A stretch of 64,000 bases of DNA from CAWGYT01 sp963826795 (GCA_963826795.1 CAWGYT010000007.1:124001-188000), one strand, 5' to 3'. Positions 44,007 to 54,140 are shown, counted from the stretch's first letter. Made by a program: numbers and translations. The notes: generated by a model from the letters alone, not told the origin.

Positions 44007-45497
44007 CTAATACCGAATCGCACCGATCGTCCGTTTGAGGTGCTCGCGCATCAGGTCCGCGGGCGCCTCGGCACGCGTGAAGTATCGAAATTGCAGACTG
44101 GCCTGGCGGACGAACATCTCGACACCGGTGACAACCTGACAGTGTTTTTCCCGCGCCTGTTTAATCAACAGCGTCTGTTCGGGGTTGTATACCGTGTCGA
44201 AAACAACCATCGAGGGCCGGAGGTGGTGCTTCTCGAAGGGCGTCTCGTCGACGTTGGGATGCATGCCCACGGGCGTGCAATTGACCACGACATCGGCGTT
44301 AACTTGATGGCGATGGTCCCACTCGACGAGCCGAGACTTGAACCGTTCCGCGAAGAATTTCGCCTTATCCAGCGACCGGGCGGCGACGGCGACCTGAGCT
44401 CCGAAATGGGCAAGTCCGAAGGCGATGGCCTTCGCCGCGCCGCCAGCCCCCAGGACCAAGGCGGTCTTGCCTTGCAGCGGCAAGTCGGACTCGGGCCACC
44501 GCATCACGCGCTTCAGGCTTTCCATCGCAGCCGCGTAGTCGGTATTGTGACCGACCACTTCTCCATCCTGAAACAAAATCGTGTTGGCCGCACCGATACC
44601 TTGGACGGCGCGATCGATCTTGGTGCATTTTCTGAGCACGGCTTCTTTGTGGGGAATCGTCACGCTCAGTCCCCTCACGCCCAGCCCCGGGCAGTCGTCC
44701 AGAAACTGCTCGAGATGCTCCTTCGGAACGCGAAAGGGCACGTACACGCGATTCATCTTCAGATGATGAAAGGCGGCGTTGTGAATGACGGGACTCAGGC
44801 TGTGACCGATCGGATCAGCGATCACGCCGAACACCTCCGTGTCGGCGTTGATCGATTCGTAGTGGTAAATCTCACTCATCTGGGCGTAACTGAGCTGCCC
44901 GGGGGCCAGAGCCCGCTCGTGATGGAACGTGGCGTACGTGAACGGCGCGCCGACCCGTCCCGCCAAGATTCGCGAAGCGGTTCCCATGTCGCCCATGCAC
45001 ATCCCGGCCGTCGGCACTTTGGACGACGCGATGAGGTTCAACATCCGCACGTTGTCGTGGGGATTGTTCGCGGTCGTCGCCAATTTCACGATGTCCGCCT
45101 TCTTCGCCGCCAGGCGGGCATGAATCGCCGGCAAATCATCCGGCGTCTTGGCGAAGTCGTGAAAGCTGATGATCCGCTTGGTTTTCCCGAAACGCGGAAC
45201 CGAATCGGCCACGTCGTCCTCCAGATCGATGTACTCGACCCCCTCGGCAATCGCGGACCGCAGAAGCACCATCCGATCCGCTTCGGTACCGGCCCATTTG
45301 CCACCATCACACCGCCGACGGCAACTGATGATCGCCGGCCCCGGACGGTTTTCCAAGAGACGTTTCAGGTTCACGTCCCCCGCAATGTAGTCCAGTCGTA
45401 GCTCAACCAGCTTCGCTCCCTGCTCCACCAAATGGGCATGTTCGGCCAGGACATGCTTATGCCGTCCTCGACCAATACAGACACAGATCATCGACAT
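44007..45497 (-). CDS. aroDE: Bifunctional 3-dehydroquinate dehydratase (type I)/shikimate dehydrogenase
   Basis: A 496-aa fusion catalysing two consecutive shikimate-pathway steps. Residues 1-~215 are a type I dehydratase, with catalytic His in IISFHDF and the Schiff-base Lys in IVKLAT. Residues ~225-490 are shikimate dehydrogenase: GHSLSPVIHN, IPHKEA with the catalytic Lys, HNTDY with its Asp, and the NADP loop GAGGAAKA. The ATG at 45497 has AAAGG upstream. AroD-AroE fusions occur in plants, chlamydiae and planctomycetes. aroK lies directly downstream. Confidence 0.95.
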   Translation of the reverse strand: MSMICVCIGRGRHKHVLAEHAHLVEQGAKLVELRLDYIAGDVNLKRLLENRPGPAIISCRRRCDGGKWAGTEADRMVLLRSAIAEGVEYIDLEDDVADSVPRFGKTKRIISFHDFAKTPDDLPAIHARLAAKKADIVKLATTANNPHDNVRMLNLIASSKVPTAGMCMGDMGTASRILAGRVGAPFTYATFHHERALAPGQLSYAQMSEIYHYESINADTEVFGVIADPIGHSLSPVIHNAAFHHLKMNRVYVPFRVPKEHLEQFLDDCPGLGVRGLSVTIPHKEAVLRKCTKIDRAVQGIGAANTILFQDGEVVGHNTDYAAAMESLKRVMRWPESDLPLQGKTALVLGAGGAAKAIAFGLAHFGAQVAVAARSLDKAKFFAERFKSRLVEWDHRHQVNADVVVNCTPVGMHPNVDETPFEKHHLRPSMVVFDTVYNPEQTLLIKQAREKHCQVVTGVEMFVRQASLQFRYFTRAEAPADLMREHLKRTIGAIRY

Positions 45498-45551
45498 GGG
45501 GACCTTTCTTTCCAGCAAGTGGCTCACGTGCGATCCGCGCGAGGGTTCGAA

Positions 45552-47430
45552 TTATATCCGTTTGAAGCGTCGATCCAACTCTTCGCGCGTAAAGACCAAC
45601 GTCGTGGGGCGTCCGTGCGGACAATGGTGGGCGTCCTGAACCAGATGGCGGAACTCGAGCAGCGACGTAATCTCCGCGGGCGACAAAGGGTCACCCGCCT
45701 TAATCGCGGCCTTACAGGAACACATGTGCAGCAGGTCGTCCAGCAGGTCGCGGCGGTCGGGCAGCCGATCTTCCGAGACGAGCTGCGTCGCGACTTGCCG
45801 CAAGAGCTCCGCGGGATCCATCTTTCGCAGCATCGCGGGATACCCTTGGACCAGCACCGTCGTCCCTCCGAACGGCTGCACTTCCAGTCCTAGCTCGGCC
45901 AGGACCGCTTGATGTTCGATCACCGCGGCGGCTTCTGCCGGCGGCAAATCGACCGGTTCGGGGCTCAACAGCCGCTGAATCTCGACCGCGCCGGCCAACA
46001 CCTTCTCCCGCAACTGCTCGTAGAGAACCCGTTCGTGCAGCGCGTGCTGATCGATGATGACCAAACCTTCATCCGAGGCCGCAACGAGGTAGCGGTTATG
46101 CGCCTGCAAGGCCTGCAGCGGGCCCGGTGGATTTCCCGCATCGCCCTTCCCTGTCGGCTCGGTCAGACCTTTGCGACTCGCGGGATCGCCCCAGGCGGTC
46201 GGCGCGGAGACGGAATGGGCTGGCAAGGCGGCACTGTCGAAACGCAAGGGGGTCTGTCGAGCGACCGGCGGCGGAGAGTCGGCGGGGCCAGGCGAGCTCC
46301 CGCGGGCCCACTGCTTGACCTGCGCGCGAACGCCCGCCGCGTGGGCCGCGGGCACGGGACAGTTCTCGTGCCGGTGGAAGCAACGCCGCCGCGGGGCCGT
46401 CGGATCCCGGCTGGATGCGGGCGGTCAGATCGGTGGACAAAAAACGGGTCCTGACCGCACCCAAGAGCTGACTATAGATTTGACCGCTCGCCTGAAAGCG
46501 CACCTCCAGCTTGGTGGGATGGACGTTGACGTCAATCTGTTCGGGCGGCAACTCGAAACGCAGAAACGAGATCGGAAAACGCCCCGTCAGCAACAGCCCG
46601 CGATAAGCCTCGCCCAAGGCGTGCTGCAGGGCCCGATCCCGAATGTGACGACCGTTCAGAAACAAGTACTGCATCTTGTTGTTGCTGCGACTCTGACTCG
46701 GATGGGCAACGTAACCCGACACACGGATCTCACCCTCCTCACTGGCAACCCAGATCAGCGACTCGGCCAGCTCGGCGCCAAACAGAGCCGCAATGCGGTC
46801 CCGCCAGCTCTCGACCGGCGTGAGTTCATGGACGAGTCGGTCACCGTGTTGCAGGACGAAATGGATGCCAGGATGTGCCAACGCGATCCTCAGAAACGCC
46901 TCCGTCGAATGTCCCAGTTCGGTCGTCACCGTCCGCATGAACTTCCGCCGTACCGGCGTGTTGAAGAACAGGTTCTGGACATCCACGGTCGTCCCGGGAG
47001 CGAGGGCGCACGGGGCCAGCTCGCGATGGACGCCACCGTGGACAAGCAACTCATAGCCAGCCGGAGAAGCGGGCTCACGGCTTCGCAGCGAAAGATGGCT
47101 GACCTCCGCGATCGACGCCAGTGCCTCGCCTCGAAAGCCCAGCGTTGTCACCGCAAACAGATCGTCGGCCGTTTGGATCTTACTGGTCGCGTGGCTCGCC
47201 AACGCCAGCGACATCTGTTCGGGAGCGATCCCGCACCCATTGTCGCTCACCCGCACGCGATCCGCCCCGCCCTTCTCAAGTTGCGCCTCGATCCGATCCG
47301 CTCCGGCATCGACGGCGTTTTCAAGTAACTCTTTGAGGACGCTGGCCGGACGCTCGATCACCTCGCCAGCCGCAATTTTGTTGACCACACTGGGCGGCAG
47401 TTGTTGGATGCAGCGGGGTCGGATGTTCAT
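45552..47430 (-). CDS. mutL: DNA mismatch repair protein MutL (one apparent frameshift)
   Basis: The N-terminal frame (from ATG at 47430) holds the GHKL ATPase: NKIAAGEVIERPASVLKELL, ENAVDAGA, DNGCGI, TLGFRGEA. A +1 shift in the Pro/Ala-rich linker, at about 46355-46390, leads to the C-terminal dimerisation/endonuclease domain. That domain contains DQHALHERVLYE, which fits the DQHA(x)2E(x)4E endonuclease motif, and later CSCKAAIKAG and CPHGRPT. So this is a nicking MutL of the non-MutH type. Total length ~625 aa is normal. The shift lies in a poorly conserved, GC-rich linker and is probably a sequencing error. Confidence 0.88.
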
Positions 47431-47460
47431 TGCGTTCCTTCTTTCGCCGCCGCGGCCAAC

Positions 47461-48867
47461 TTAGAGTCCATATTCTTTGATTTTGCGGTACAGCGTCCGA
47501 GCGCCAATTCCGAGGATGCGGGCCGACTCTTCGCGATTGCCACCCGTCAACCGCAAGGTTTGCTCGACCGCCCAGCGCTCAATTTCGCTGAGCGGCTGTC
47601 CGATCAATCCAGCAGCTTCCGCTCCTCCGCTCAACTCGTGCGCGGCTGCTCCCAGCGACACAGTCAACTCGGGTGGCAAATCGTCCAGATCCAAGATCTC
47701 ATCAATGTCAATCACGACCATGCTCTCGATCACGTTTCGCAATTGCCGGACGTTGCCGGGCCAGGCGTAACCAAACAGCTGCCGGCTTGCCGCACCCGAG
47801 ACCCCGCGCACGATTTTCTTATGTCGTTTGACAAACTGCTTGCGAAAATGGTCGGCCAAGGGCACGATGTCGTCCCGCCGGTCCCGCAGCGGGGGAAGGT
47901 CGATCGTGACCACCTTCAGCCGGTGATAGAGATCGCGGCGAAACGAGCCGTCCGCAATCGCTTCCTCCAGATCACGATTGGTCGCCGACAGCACGCGCAC
48001 GTTCACGCTGACCGGCTTATTCTCGCCCACTCGGACAATCTCGCCGCTTTCCAGAACACGGAGCAGCTTGATCTGAGTCGGCATGGGCATGTCGCCGACT
48101 TCATCCAGAAACAGGGTCCCGCCATGCGCGTACTCGAATCGCCCCACGCGGTCGGTTTGGGCGTCGGTGTAGGCCCCGCGGACATGGCCAAACAGTTCGC
48201 TCTCGAGCAGATGCTCGCTCAGAGCAGCGCAGTTGAGCGCCACGAAGGGTTTCTTCTTACGAGGACTATTTTGGTGGAGGGCCTGAGCCACCAGTTCCTT
48301 TCCGGTCCCCGTCTCGCCGGTGATCAAAACGCTGGCATCGGTGGGAGCGAGCCGTTTGAGGCGTTCGATGACCGCCTTCATTTGCTCGCTCGCGTAGATG
48401 ATTCCCTCAAAGCCAAAACGCTCGTCCAGCCGCTGTTGGAGATCGACGTTGGCCTGCTTCAGCCGCACGGCATCCGCCGCCTTTTGCGTGACCGCCCGCA
48501 ACCGATCGGGCGTGAGCGGCTTCTCCATGAAGTTGTAGGCACCTTGCTGCATCGCCTCGACGGCCTTGGGGACCGAACCATGTCCCGTGACGACGATCAC
48601 CTCGCAGTCGGGCAAGGCCTCTTTGGCACGCCGCAGAATTTCCTCCCCGTCGACCTCGTGCATCACCAAGTCGGTAATCACCACGTCGAACGAGTCCTGG
48701 TCAATGCGGCGAGCGCCCTCCGGACCGGACGTCGCCACGACACAGTCGTAGCCGACGCGTTCGAGCGTCTCGGCCATGGCCTGCGCGTGACTCTTGTCGT
48801 TGTCCACCACCAGCACGCGGATGGCAGGAAGCGGTCCAGAGCTGGATTCAGAATTGTCTGCGGTCAT
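47461..48867 (-). CDS. Sigma54-dependent response regulator (NtrC family)
   Basis: A 468-aa three-domain regulator. The receiver has the phospho-acceptor Asp66 (VVITDLVM). The AAA+ domain has Walker A GETGTGKE near 177 and Walker B GGTLFLDEVGDMP, plus the arginine-finger region FRRDLYHRL. The C-terminal Fis-type helix-turn-helix is EESARILGIGARTLYRKI. The sigma54-contact loop reads GAYTDA instead of GAFTGA. The kinase gene lies immediately upstream on the same strand, 58 bases away, so they form a two-component pair. Target genes cannot be told from the sequence. Confidence 0.92.
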   Translation of the reverse strand: MTADNSESSSGPLPAIRVLVVDNDKSHAQAMAETLERVGYDCVVATSGPEGARRIDQDSFDVVITDLVMHEVDGEEILRRAKEALPDCEVIVVTGHGSVPKAVEAMQQGAYNFMEKPLTPDRLRAVTQKAADAVRLKQANVDLQQRLDERFGFEGIIYASEQMKAVIERLKRLAPTDASVLITGETGTGKELVAQALHQNSPRKKKPFVALNCAALSEHLLESELFGHVRGAYTDAQTDRVGRFEYAHGGTLFLDEVGDMPMPTQIKLLRVLESGEIVRVGENKPVSVNVRVLSATNRDLEEAIADGSFRRDLYHRLKVVTIDLPPLRDRRDDIVPLADHFRKQFVKRHKKIVRGVSGAASRQLFGYAWPGNVRQLRNVIESMVVIDIDEILDLDDLPPELTVSLGAAAHELSGGAEAAGLIGQPLSEIERWAVEQTLRLTGGNREESARILGIGARTLYRKIKEYGL

Positions 48868-48925
48868 CCCGCGATCTTACAAAATCGCGCCTTGAAAATC
48901 GATCCGGCATCGACTCGCCGGGCAG

Positions 48926-49784
48926 TTACTCATCGGGATGAGTCGGCGACGAGGGATCGGCATCGCCGGTCACGATGCCATGCCGCTCGGGCTCGACCCG
49001 CGGTGGCGCGGCAAACGCGGAGGGCGAGTCACTTGCGAGGCTTGCCAAGCGAGGAGGCATCGGAAATTCCAGCGTAAATTGGGTTCCGCGACCAAGTTCC
49101 GTTTGGACGACGATTCGCGCCCGTGCGCCTCGATCACTTTTTTCGCCGTGGGCAAGCCCAATCCTGACCCGCCGTCCTTGGTCGAATAAAAGGCGTCGAA
49201 CATGTGCATCGCTGTCGTTTCGTCCATTCCGCCGCCCGTATCAATCAAGTCCAATGCGACCCCATCCCGCGTGAGTCGCGTGCGGGCCGTCAACTGCCCG
49301 CCGCCGACCATCGCTTCGAGTGAATTCTTGACCAAGTTGACCAACGCCGCTTCGATTGTCTGCTCATCAAGCATGATGCTGGGAAGATCGGGGTCGAGAT
49401 AACGAACGACGTCCACGCCCATCTCGCGCGACTGGGCGTCAAACAAGTCCAACACGCGATTGACCTGTTCGTTCAGATTGCCAGGGGACAGGTCCAGCTT
49501 GCGGACCCGGGCGAACTTGAGGAAGTCATTCAGCAGATTCTGCAGTCGCTCGCACTGCCATTGTACGATCTGGATTTTCTGCAACGCCCGTCGCTTGTTG
49601 ATCGGGGCGTCGTCCGCGAAATCCTCGGTCAGCAAATCCACGTTCATGCGGATGACCGACAGCGGGTTCTTGATCTCGTGCGCAAGGCGCCAGCCAGCTG
49701 AGCGATTTCGTTGTATTGCTGAATCAGCTGACGCGTGAATTGATCGTAGTCCGGCTGATCATTCACCGCTTGCTTGTCGCTCAT
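48926..49784 (-). CDS. Soluble sensor histidine kinase (two apparent frameshifts)
   Basis: A cytoplasmic kinase of about 286 aa once two -1 shifts are repaired. The first, near 49683, splits the H-box (ALAHEIKNPLSVIR); the second, near 49123, splits EAHGARIVVQTELG after the G2 box. Visible motifs are N-box NLVKNSLEAM, G1 DTGGGMDE and G2 GSGLGLPTAKK. The start is ATG at 49784 (MSDKQAVNDQPDYD); the stop after repair is at 48926. There is no membrane helix, like NtrB. It partners the sigma54 regulator downstream. Both shifts look like missed G residues. Confidence 0.78.
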
Positions 49785-49890
49785 CGGCTTTGGCCCATTC
49801 GAGTCGCCGTGGACCGACGTCCGCGCCTGGGGAATCGTGACGGACAGAGCCCTAGCCGCCCGTGCCATGCACCGGCGCGGCGTGACTCAG

Positions 49891-52011
49891 TCAGGCGTCA
49901 ACCGACTCACCATCCGGCGTGGCCGCGGCACTCTCCATCGCCCGACGCCGACTCAATTTGACGCGATCGTGATCGTCAATGTCGATCACCAGCACTTGCA
50001 TCTTGTCGCCGACCCGGCAAATGTCGGAGACGTTGTTGACGTACTCGTCAGACAATTCGCTGATATGGCACAGCCCATCTCGACCCGGAAGGATCTCCAC
50101 GAACGCGCCAAAATCCTTGATGCTTGTGACCCGTCCTTCGTAAATCTTGCCCACCTGGACGGTCGCCGTGAGGGCCTCCACCTGAGCCAAGGCCGCCTGA
50201 GCCCAATCGGCATTGCTGCTGGCGATCGTGACGACTCCATCATCGTCGACTTCGATCACTGCCCCGGTTGCCTCCTGAATGGCCCGAATTGTCTTGCCAC
50301 CCGGCCCGATCAACAATCCGATCTTGTCCGGATCAATGTTCGTGCGGAGCAAACGTGGAGCCCAGGCCGACGTTTCGGGACGAGGCCGCGGAATGGCGGT
50401 CAACATGGCGCGGAGGATCTCCATCCGCGCTTCGCGAGACTGAGCCAACGTGGCGCGAACGATATCGCCCGAGATGCCGTCGATCTTGAGATCCAATTGA
50501 ATTCCAGTAATGCCGTTTTGCGTACCGGCAATCTTGAAATCCATGTCGCCATAATGATCCTCGTCGCCGATGATATCGGTCAGCAGCATCCACTTCTCGT
50601 CGGACTCCTGGACCAGACCGACCGAAATCCCCGCGACCGGGTTGGAAATCGGAACGCCCGCATCCATCAGGCCCAGCGTCGCACCGCAAACCGATGCCAT
50701 TGAACTCGAGCCGTTCGATTCGAGGATGTCGGAGATCACGCGGACGGTATAAGGGAACGTGTCGGCGTCAGGCAAAACCGGTTTGACCGACCGCTCGGCC
50801 AACGCCCCATGTCCGATTTCGCGGCGGCCCGGACCTCGAATCGGACGGCATTCACCGACGGAAAACGAGGGAAAGTTGTAGTCCAACATGAAGCGCTTCG
50901 AGTATTCTTCGGCCAGGCCGTCGACTCGCTGCTCATCCCGCGAGGTGCCCAACGTGACGGAGATCAACGTTTGCGTCTCGCCGCGCTGAAAAACCGCGGA
51001 GCCATGCGTGCGCGGCAGCAATCCCACGTAGCACTCGATCGAACGGAGCGTCTTCCCGTCGCGTCCGTCGGGACGCGTCCCCGCAAGAATCAGATCCCGG
51101 ACGACTTTCTCCTCCAGATCATGCCAGGCCTGCTTCAGATCGCCGATCTCGACCGCCCCTTCTGCCTTGGGATCCGGAATCACGTCGGCAAAAACTCGCT
51201 CGCGCAGCTGGCTCACCGCCTCCGCGCGCGCCTGCTTGCCGTCGGTCAATTTGGCGGCGCGGAGCTGATCGTAATAGTGGTCTCGGATTCGCTGAGCCAA
51301 CCCACCGTCGTCGGGCGCGATGAACTGGATCTTGGGGACGTTCGTTTTTTCCCTTAACTCGTGATGCATCTGACACAGGTCGCGAATGTGCCGATGGCAC
51401 TCCTCGATCGCCTCAAACATCAACTGCTCAGGCATCTCCCGTGCAAAGCCTTCAATCATCAGCACCGACTTCTCGTTGCCCGAAACGATTAGATCCAAAT
51501 CGCTCTCTTCCAATTCGTCCATCGTGGGGAAGGGTACCCATTGATCCGCGACTCGCCCCAACCGGATCGAAGCGACGGGCCCCTGAAACGGAAGATTCGA
51601 GATATGCAACGCGGCGGCTGACCCATTCATCGCCAGGACGTCCGCGTCATTCTGCCGATCGCTGGACACCACAATGCTCTGGCACTGAACCTCGTCAATA
51701 AACCCTTTGGGAAACAGCGGGCGGATGGGCCGATCCATCAAGCGGGAGGTAAGCGTCTCTTTCATCGTCGGACGCCCTTCCCGTTTGAGAAAACCGCCCG
51801 GGAACTTCCCAGCCGCCGACGTCCGCTCGCGATAGTCGCAGGTCAACGGAAAGAAATCCGTTCCGGTACGCGCACTTCCCGAGGCGACCGCGTTAAGCAC
51901 GACCGTGTCCCCATACTGAACCAAAACGCACCCCGCAGCCTGCTTGGCCAAGAAACCCGTCTCAAACGAAATGGAATGCTTCCCGATCTTTCTCTCAACT
52001 CGAATTTTCAC
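49891..52011 (-). CDS. pnp: Polyribonucleotide nucleotidyltransferase
   Basis: A 706-aa PNPase, a phosphorolytic 3'-5' exoribonuclease. Two RNase PH domains (GKFPGGFLKREGRP, DRPIRPLF in the first; FSVGECRPIRGPGRREIGHGALAERS in the second, quoted as split pieces) flank a helical linker. A KH domain with IGPGGKTIRAI and an S1 domain with GRVTSIKDFGAFVEI follow. The GTG start at 52011 has GAGGAAG upstream. rpsO precedes it on the same strand, the classical rpsO-pnp order. No mismatch to the usual length. Confidence 0.96.
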   Translation of the reverse strand: MKIRVERKIGKHSISFETGFLAKQAAGCVLVQYGDTVVLNAVASGSARTGTDFFPLTCDYRERTSAAGKFPGGFLKREGRPTMKETLTSRLMDRPIRPLFPKGFIDEVQCQSIVVSSDRQNDADVLAMNGSAAALHISNLPFQGPVASIRLGRVADQWVPFPTMDELEESDLDLIVSGNEKSVLMIEGFAREMPEQLMFEAIEECHRHIRDLCQMHHELREKTNVPKIQFIAPDDGGLAQRIRDHYYDQLRAAKLTDGKQARAEAVSQLRERVFADVIPDPKAEGAVEIGDLKQAWHDLEEKVVRDLILAGTRPDGRDGKTLRSIECYVGLLPRTHGSAVFQRGETQTLISVTLGTSRDEQRVDGLAEEYSKRFMLDYNFPSFSVGECRPIRGPGRREIGHGALAERSVKPVLPDADTFPYTVRVISDILESNGSSSMASVCGATLGLMDAGVPISNPVAGISVGLVQESDEKWMLLTDIIGDEDHYGDMDFKIAGTQNGITGIQLDLKIDGISGDIVRATLAQSREARMEILRAMLTAIPRPRPETSAWAPRLLRTNIDPDKIGLLIGPGGKTIRAIQEATGAVIEVDDDGVVTIASSNADWAQAALAQVEALTATVQVGKIYEGRVTSIKDFGAFVEILPGRDGLCHISELSDEYVNNVSDICRVGDKMQVLVIDIDDHDRVKLSRRRAMESAAATPDGESVDA

Positions 52012-52243
52012 GTTTAATCTTCCTCAATCAACAACCAACAACAACACTGACTCAAACACAATCCCGAGGGCGCAGCACGCTCCGGCCCTGGCCTCGACTG
52101 CCGACACGAGAACGGCGAGCAGAATGAGCGCCCCCCGGCCGACCTTTCGAACCACTTCGGCCGCGCCTCGAACCCTTTCGGCGAGTACCGAGCAACCGAC
52201 GAATGCCAACCACTTGGCATGCGGTCGATAGAAGAGAATAAAA

Positions 52244-52513
52244 CTACTTGCGAATCTCGAGCCGCGCGATGATATCAAGATATCGCTGAGGATCGATCTT
52301 CTTCAGATAATCCAACAGACGCCGGCGACGACTGACCATCATCAACAGACCGCGACGACTCGCAAAGTCCTTGCGATGTGTTCGCATATGCTCGGTCAAG
52401 CCGTTGATCCGAGTCGTCAAAATCGCGATTTGCACCTCCGGGGATCCCGAGTCGCTCTCGCCCCGACAATGCTCCCGAATCACCTGCTGCTTCCGCTCTT
52501 TCGTGATCGTCAT
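52244..52513 (-). CDS. rpsO: 30S ribosomal protein S15
   Basis: An 89-aa protein with the S15 signature: GSPEVQIAILTTRINGLTEH, HRKDFASRRGLL and RRRRLLDYLKK. It binds 16S rRNA early in 30S assembly. ATG start preceded by GGGAAAAG. It is followed after 232 bases by pnp; that gap has no gene and may hold mRNA structure used by S15 or PNPase autoregulation, which I cannot show. Confidence 0.96.
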   Translation of the reverse strand: MTITKERKQQVIREHCRGESDSGSPEVQIAILTTRINGLTEHMRTHRKDFASRRGLLMMVSRRRRLLDYLKKIDPQRYLDIIARLEIRK

Positions 52514-52864
52514 TCACTTTTCCCGCTAAATTATTTGTCCGCTACGTGGTAGCCCGCGAACCTGGTTTCGCCTGGAACTCGACCGTCCGCCGCAGACGAC
52601 CAGCGACACGCGGACTGGGGCCAAGCATCCAACTTCGGCTCGTCCCGCTGCCCCCTGTCGCCTCAACAAGACAACAAGCCTTCGATGTATAAGGGTGCTA
52701 TCGTAGCAGCCTGCTAAGATTTTGCAACCGCAAACAAGGGCAGTCCGGCATGCGACGACCGGGCCCCTTCATGGCTCGCCCGCACCCCGCGACGCGAGTA
52801 CGTCCGACGAGCAGCCGTCCCCGGACGCAATCACCGCCGCGCGTCATCCGTCCACTCGGTCCGG
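52514..52864. other. Intergenic region upstream of rpsO
   Basis: 351 bases with no gene called. A candidate minus-strand promoter lies at 52700-52727. GCTATCGTAGC forms a short palindrome beside it. Confidence 0.4.
52700..52727 (-). promoter_or_regulatory. Candidate rpsO promoter
   Basis: On the minus strand TTGCAA (52727-52722), a 16-base spacer and TACGAT (52705-52700), about 190 bases before the rpsO start. TTATAC a few bases further could serve as an alternative -10. Confidence 0.3.
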
Positions 52865-53266
52865 CTAAGAGAGCGGTCCCTCGTCCAGATTGTACGAGTA
52901 GCGTCGCCGACGACGACGCAGAGGAGCCGGTCGGGATGCCCGGGGAAACCGCCGACGGCGGCCGCCTTCGGTCGTAGCATATCCACCCAACAGGCGGTAG
53001 AAGGCCAGCAAGATGAAGGCACCCAGCGTCCCGCAAACCAGGCCGATCGGAGTTACGGGCGAGATTCGCTCACGGTAGACCAGCGCGTAGACCCCGCAAC
53101 CAATCACGACCCCGGTGATTCCCATCAGCAGCGTCGTGATGGCCCCCCCAGGATCCCGGCCAGGCATCAAGGCTTTCGCCGAAAGCCCCACACACGTGCC
53201 GAATCCGATCCACAAGAGGACATATTCGAACCACGCTTGCGCGGCGGCAGGTTCCAGGGGTCCCAT
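52865..53266 (-). CDS. GlsB/YeaQ-like small membrane protein
   Basis: A 133-aa protein. Three hydrophobic helices cover residues ~12-95. The Gly-rich GLSAKALMPGRDPGGAITTLLMGITGVVIG (here cited as a region, residues ~26-56) resembles the GlsB/YeaQ/YmgE transglycosylase-associated family. The C-terminal ~35 residues are very Arg-rich and end in an acidic YNLDEGPLS. Such proteins are general stress-related membrane proteins of unclear activity. ATG start at 53266. Confidence 0.7.
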   Translation of the reverse strand: MGPLEPAAAQAWFEYVLLWIGFGTCVGLSAKALMPGRDPGGAITTLLMGITGVVIGCGVYALVYRERISPVTPIGLVCGTLGAFILLAFYRLLGGYATTEGGRRRRFPRASRPAPLRRRRRRYSYNLDEGPLS

Positions 53267-53471
53267 GATGTACCTCCGAGGTCCAGCCTCGATGTCTCCC
53301 CCGACTCCCGGTACGGGACAGGCCGGTCCAATCCGAGGCCGAGGTCACCACCCCGGCCCCAACTAGGGTCCTTATCGACTCGCGACCCGGCCGACTTGAA
53401 GGAACCGGCCCGCAAGAATCGCCCTGACCCAACAGGCAACCCAAACCACCCATTTGCCACGACTGCACCTT

Positions 53472-53585
53472 GGTTGGGAAAAGGTCAGGTCCCAAACGTG
53501 CGAAGCACCCGAAGAGCCGTTCCGACTCTTGGGACCTGCCCCCTTTTCCCGACCCCAAATCTTCGCTGTGACACAGCCCTAGCGG
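53472..53585 (+). mobile_element. Palindromic ~115-bp repeat element, copy 2
   Basis: Second copy of the element at 11515-11632. Left arm GGTTGGGAAAAGGTCAGGTC and right flank CTGTGACACAGCCCTAGCGG are collinear with copy 1. Here the outer arms make a 20-bp inverted repeat (GGGAAAAGG...CCTTTTCCC). The core at about 53496-53530 is the reverse complement of the copy 1 core. The right end again includes the TAG stop codon of the minus-strand gene beginning at 53579. No target-site duplication was recognised. Confidence 0.8.
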
Positions 53586-53893
53586 CCACCGCGGTAGAGC
53601 CGGTCGTTCTCCGTACCAGGCGTTTCGGTCTCGGCCGCGTACCACGCCGCGGACCGAGTGGCGTCCTCCGACGGGCGTGGCGCCAGGGGCGTGGGACCCG
53701 ACCGGCCCAGGATCTGCTGACATCCAAACCAGATCACAGCGACCGACACGAGCACGAGGCACACCCAGAGAATCGCATCGCGCACCAAGGCCATCCCCTG
53801 CTTCACATGAGGCAGGACCGCCGTCGCCACGAGCAACAGCGTCAAGATGGAACTCACACAGGTTACGAGGGCAATGATCTGAAAAAGCTCCAT
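53579..53893 (-). CDS. Hypothetical two-helix membrane protein
   Basis: A 104-aa protein with helices at about residues 5-28 and 40-60, followed by a hydrophilic tail. Not recognised. The ATG at 53893 (MELFQIIALV) is preferred over one four codons earlier because the hydrophobic helix begins there. It ends GGR-stop with the stop codon lying in the repeat element. It lies between the GlsB-like gene and comEC, all on the minus strand. Confidence 0.55.
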   Translation of the reverse strand: MELFQIIALVTCVSSILTLLLVATAVLPHVKQGMALVRDAILWVCLVLVSVAVIWFGCQQILGRSGPTPLAPRPSEDATRSAAWYAAETETPGTENDRLYRGGR

Positions 53894-54140
53894 AAATCTA
53901 CCCACCCGTCGCCGACGCCCCTCTCACCGCGCCCCCAAGCTCGGCCACGACGCGCGACCGCCTTGTGGCGTTCGCGCGTCACACCACAAGGGCGACACCG
54001 ATAACCCGGCCAACACGCCTAACGTGAAAATTAGCGAACTCAGCCGCCTGCCTGCAACCAAGAGCGAGCTGTCCAGTCGACTTTCGTGCGAATCCGTCGG
54101 CCGCTGGCAACGATCACAACGATCCGCGAAACTTGGGAAC

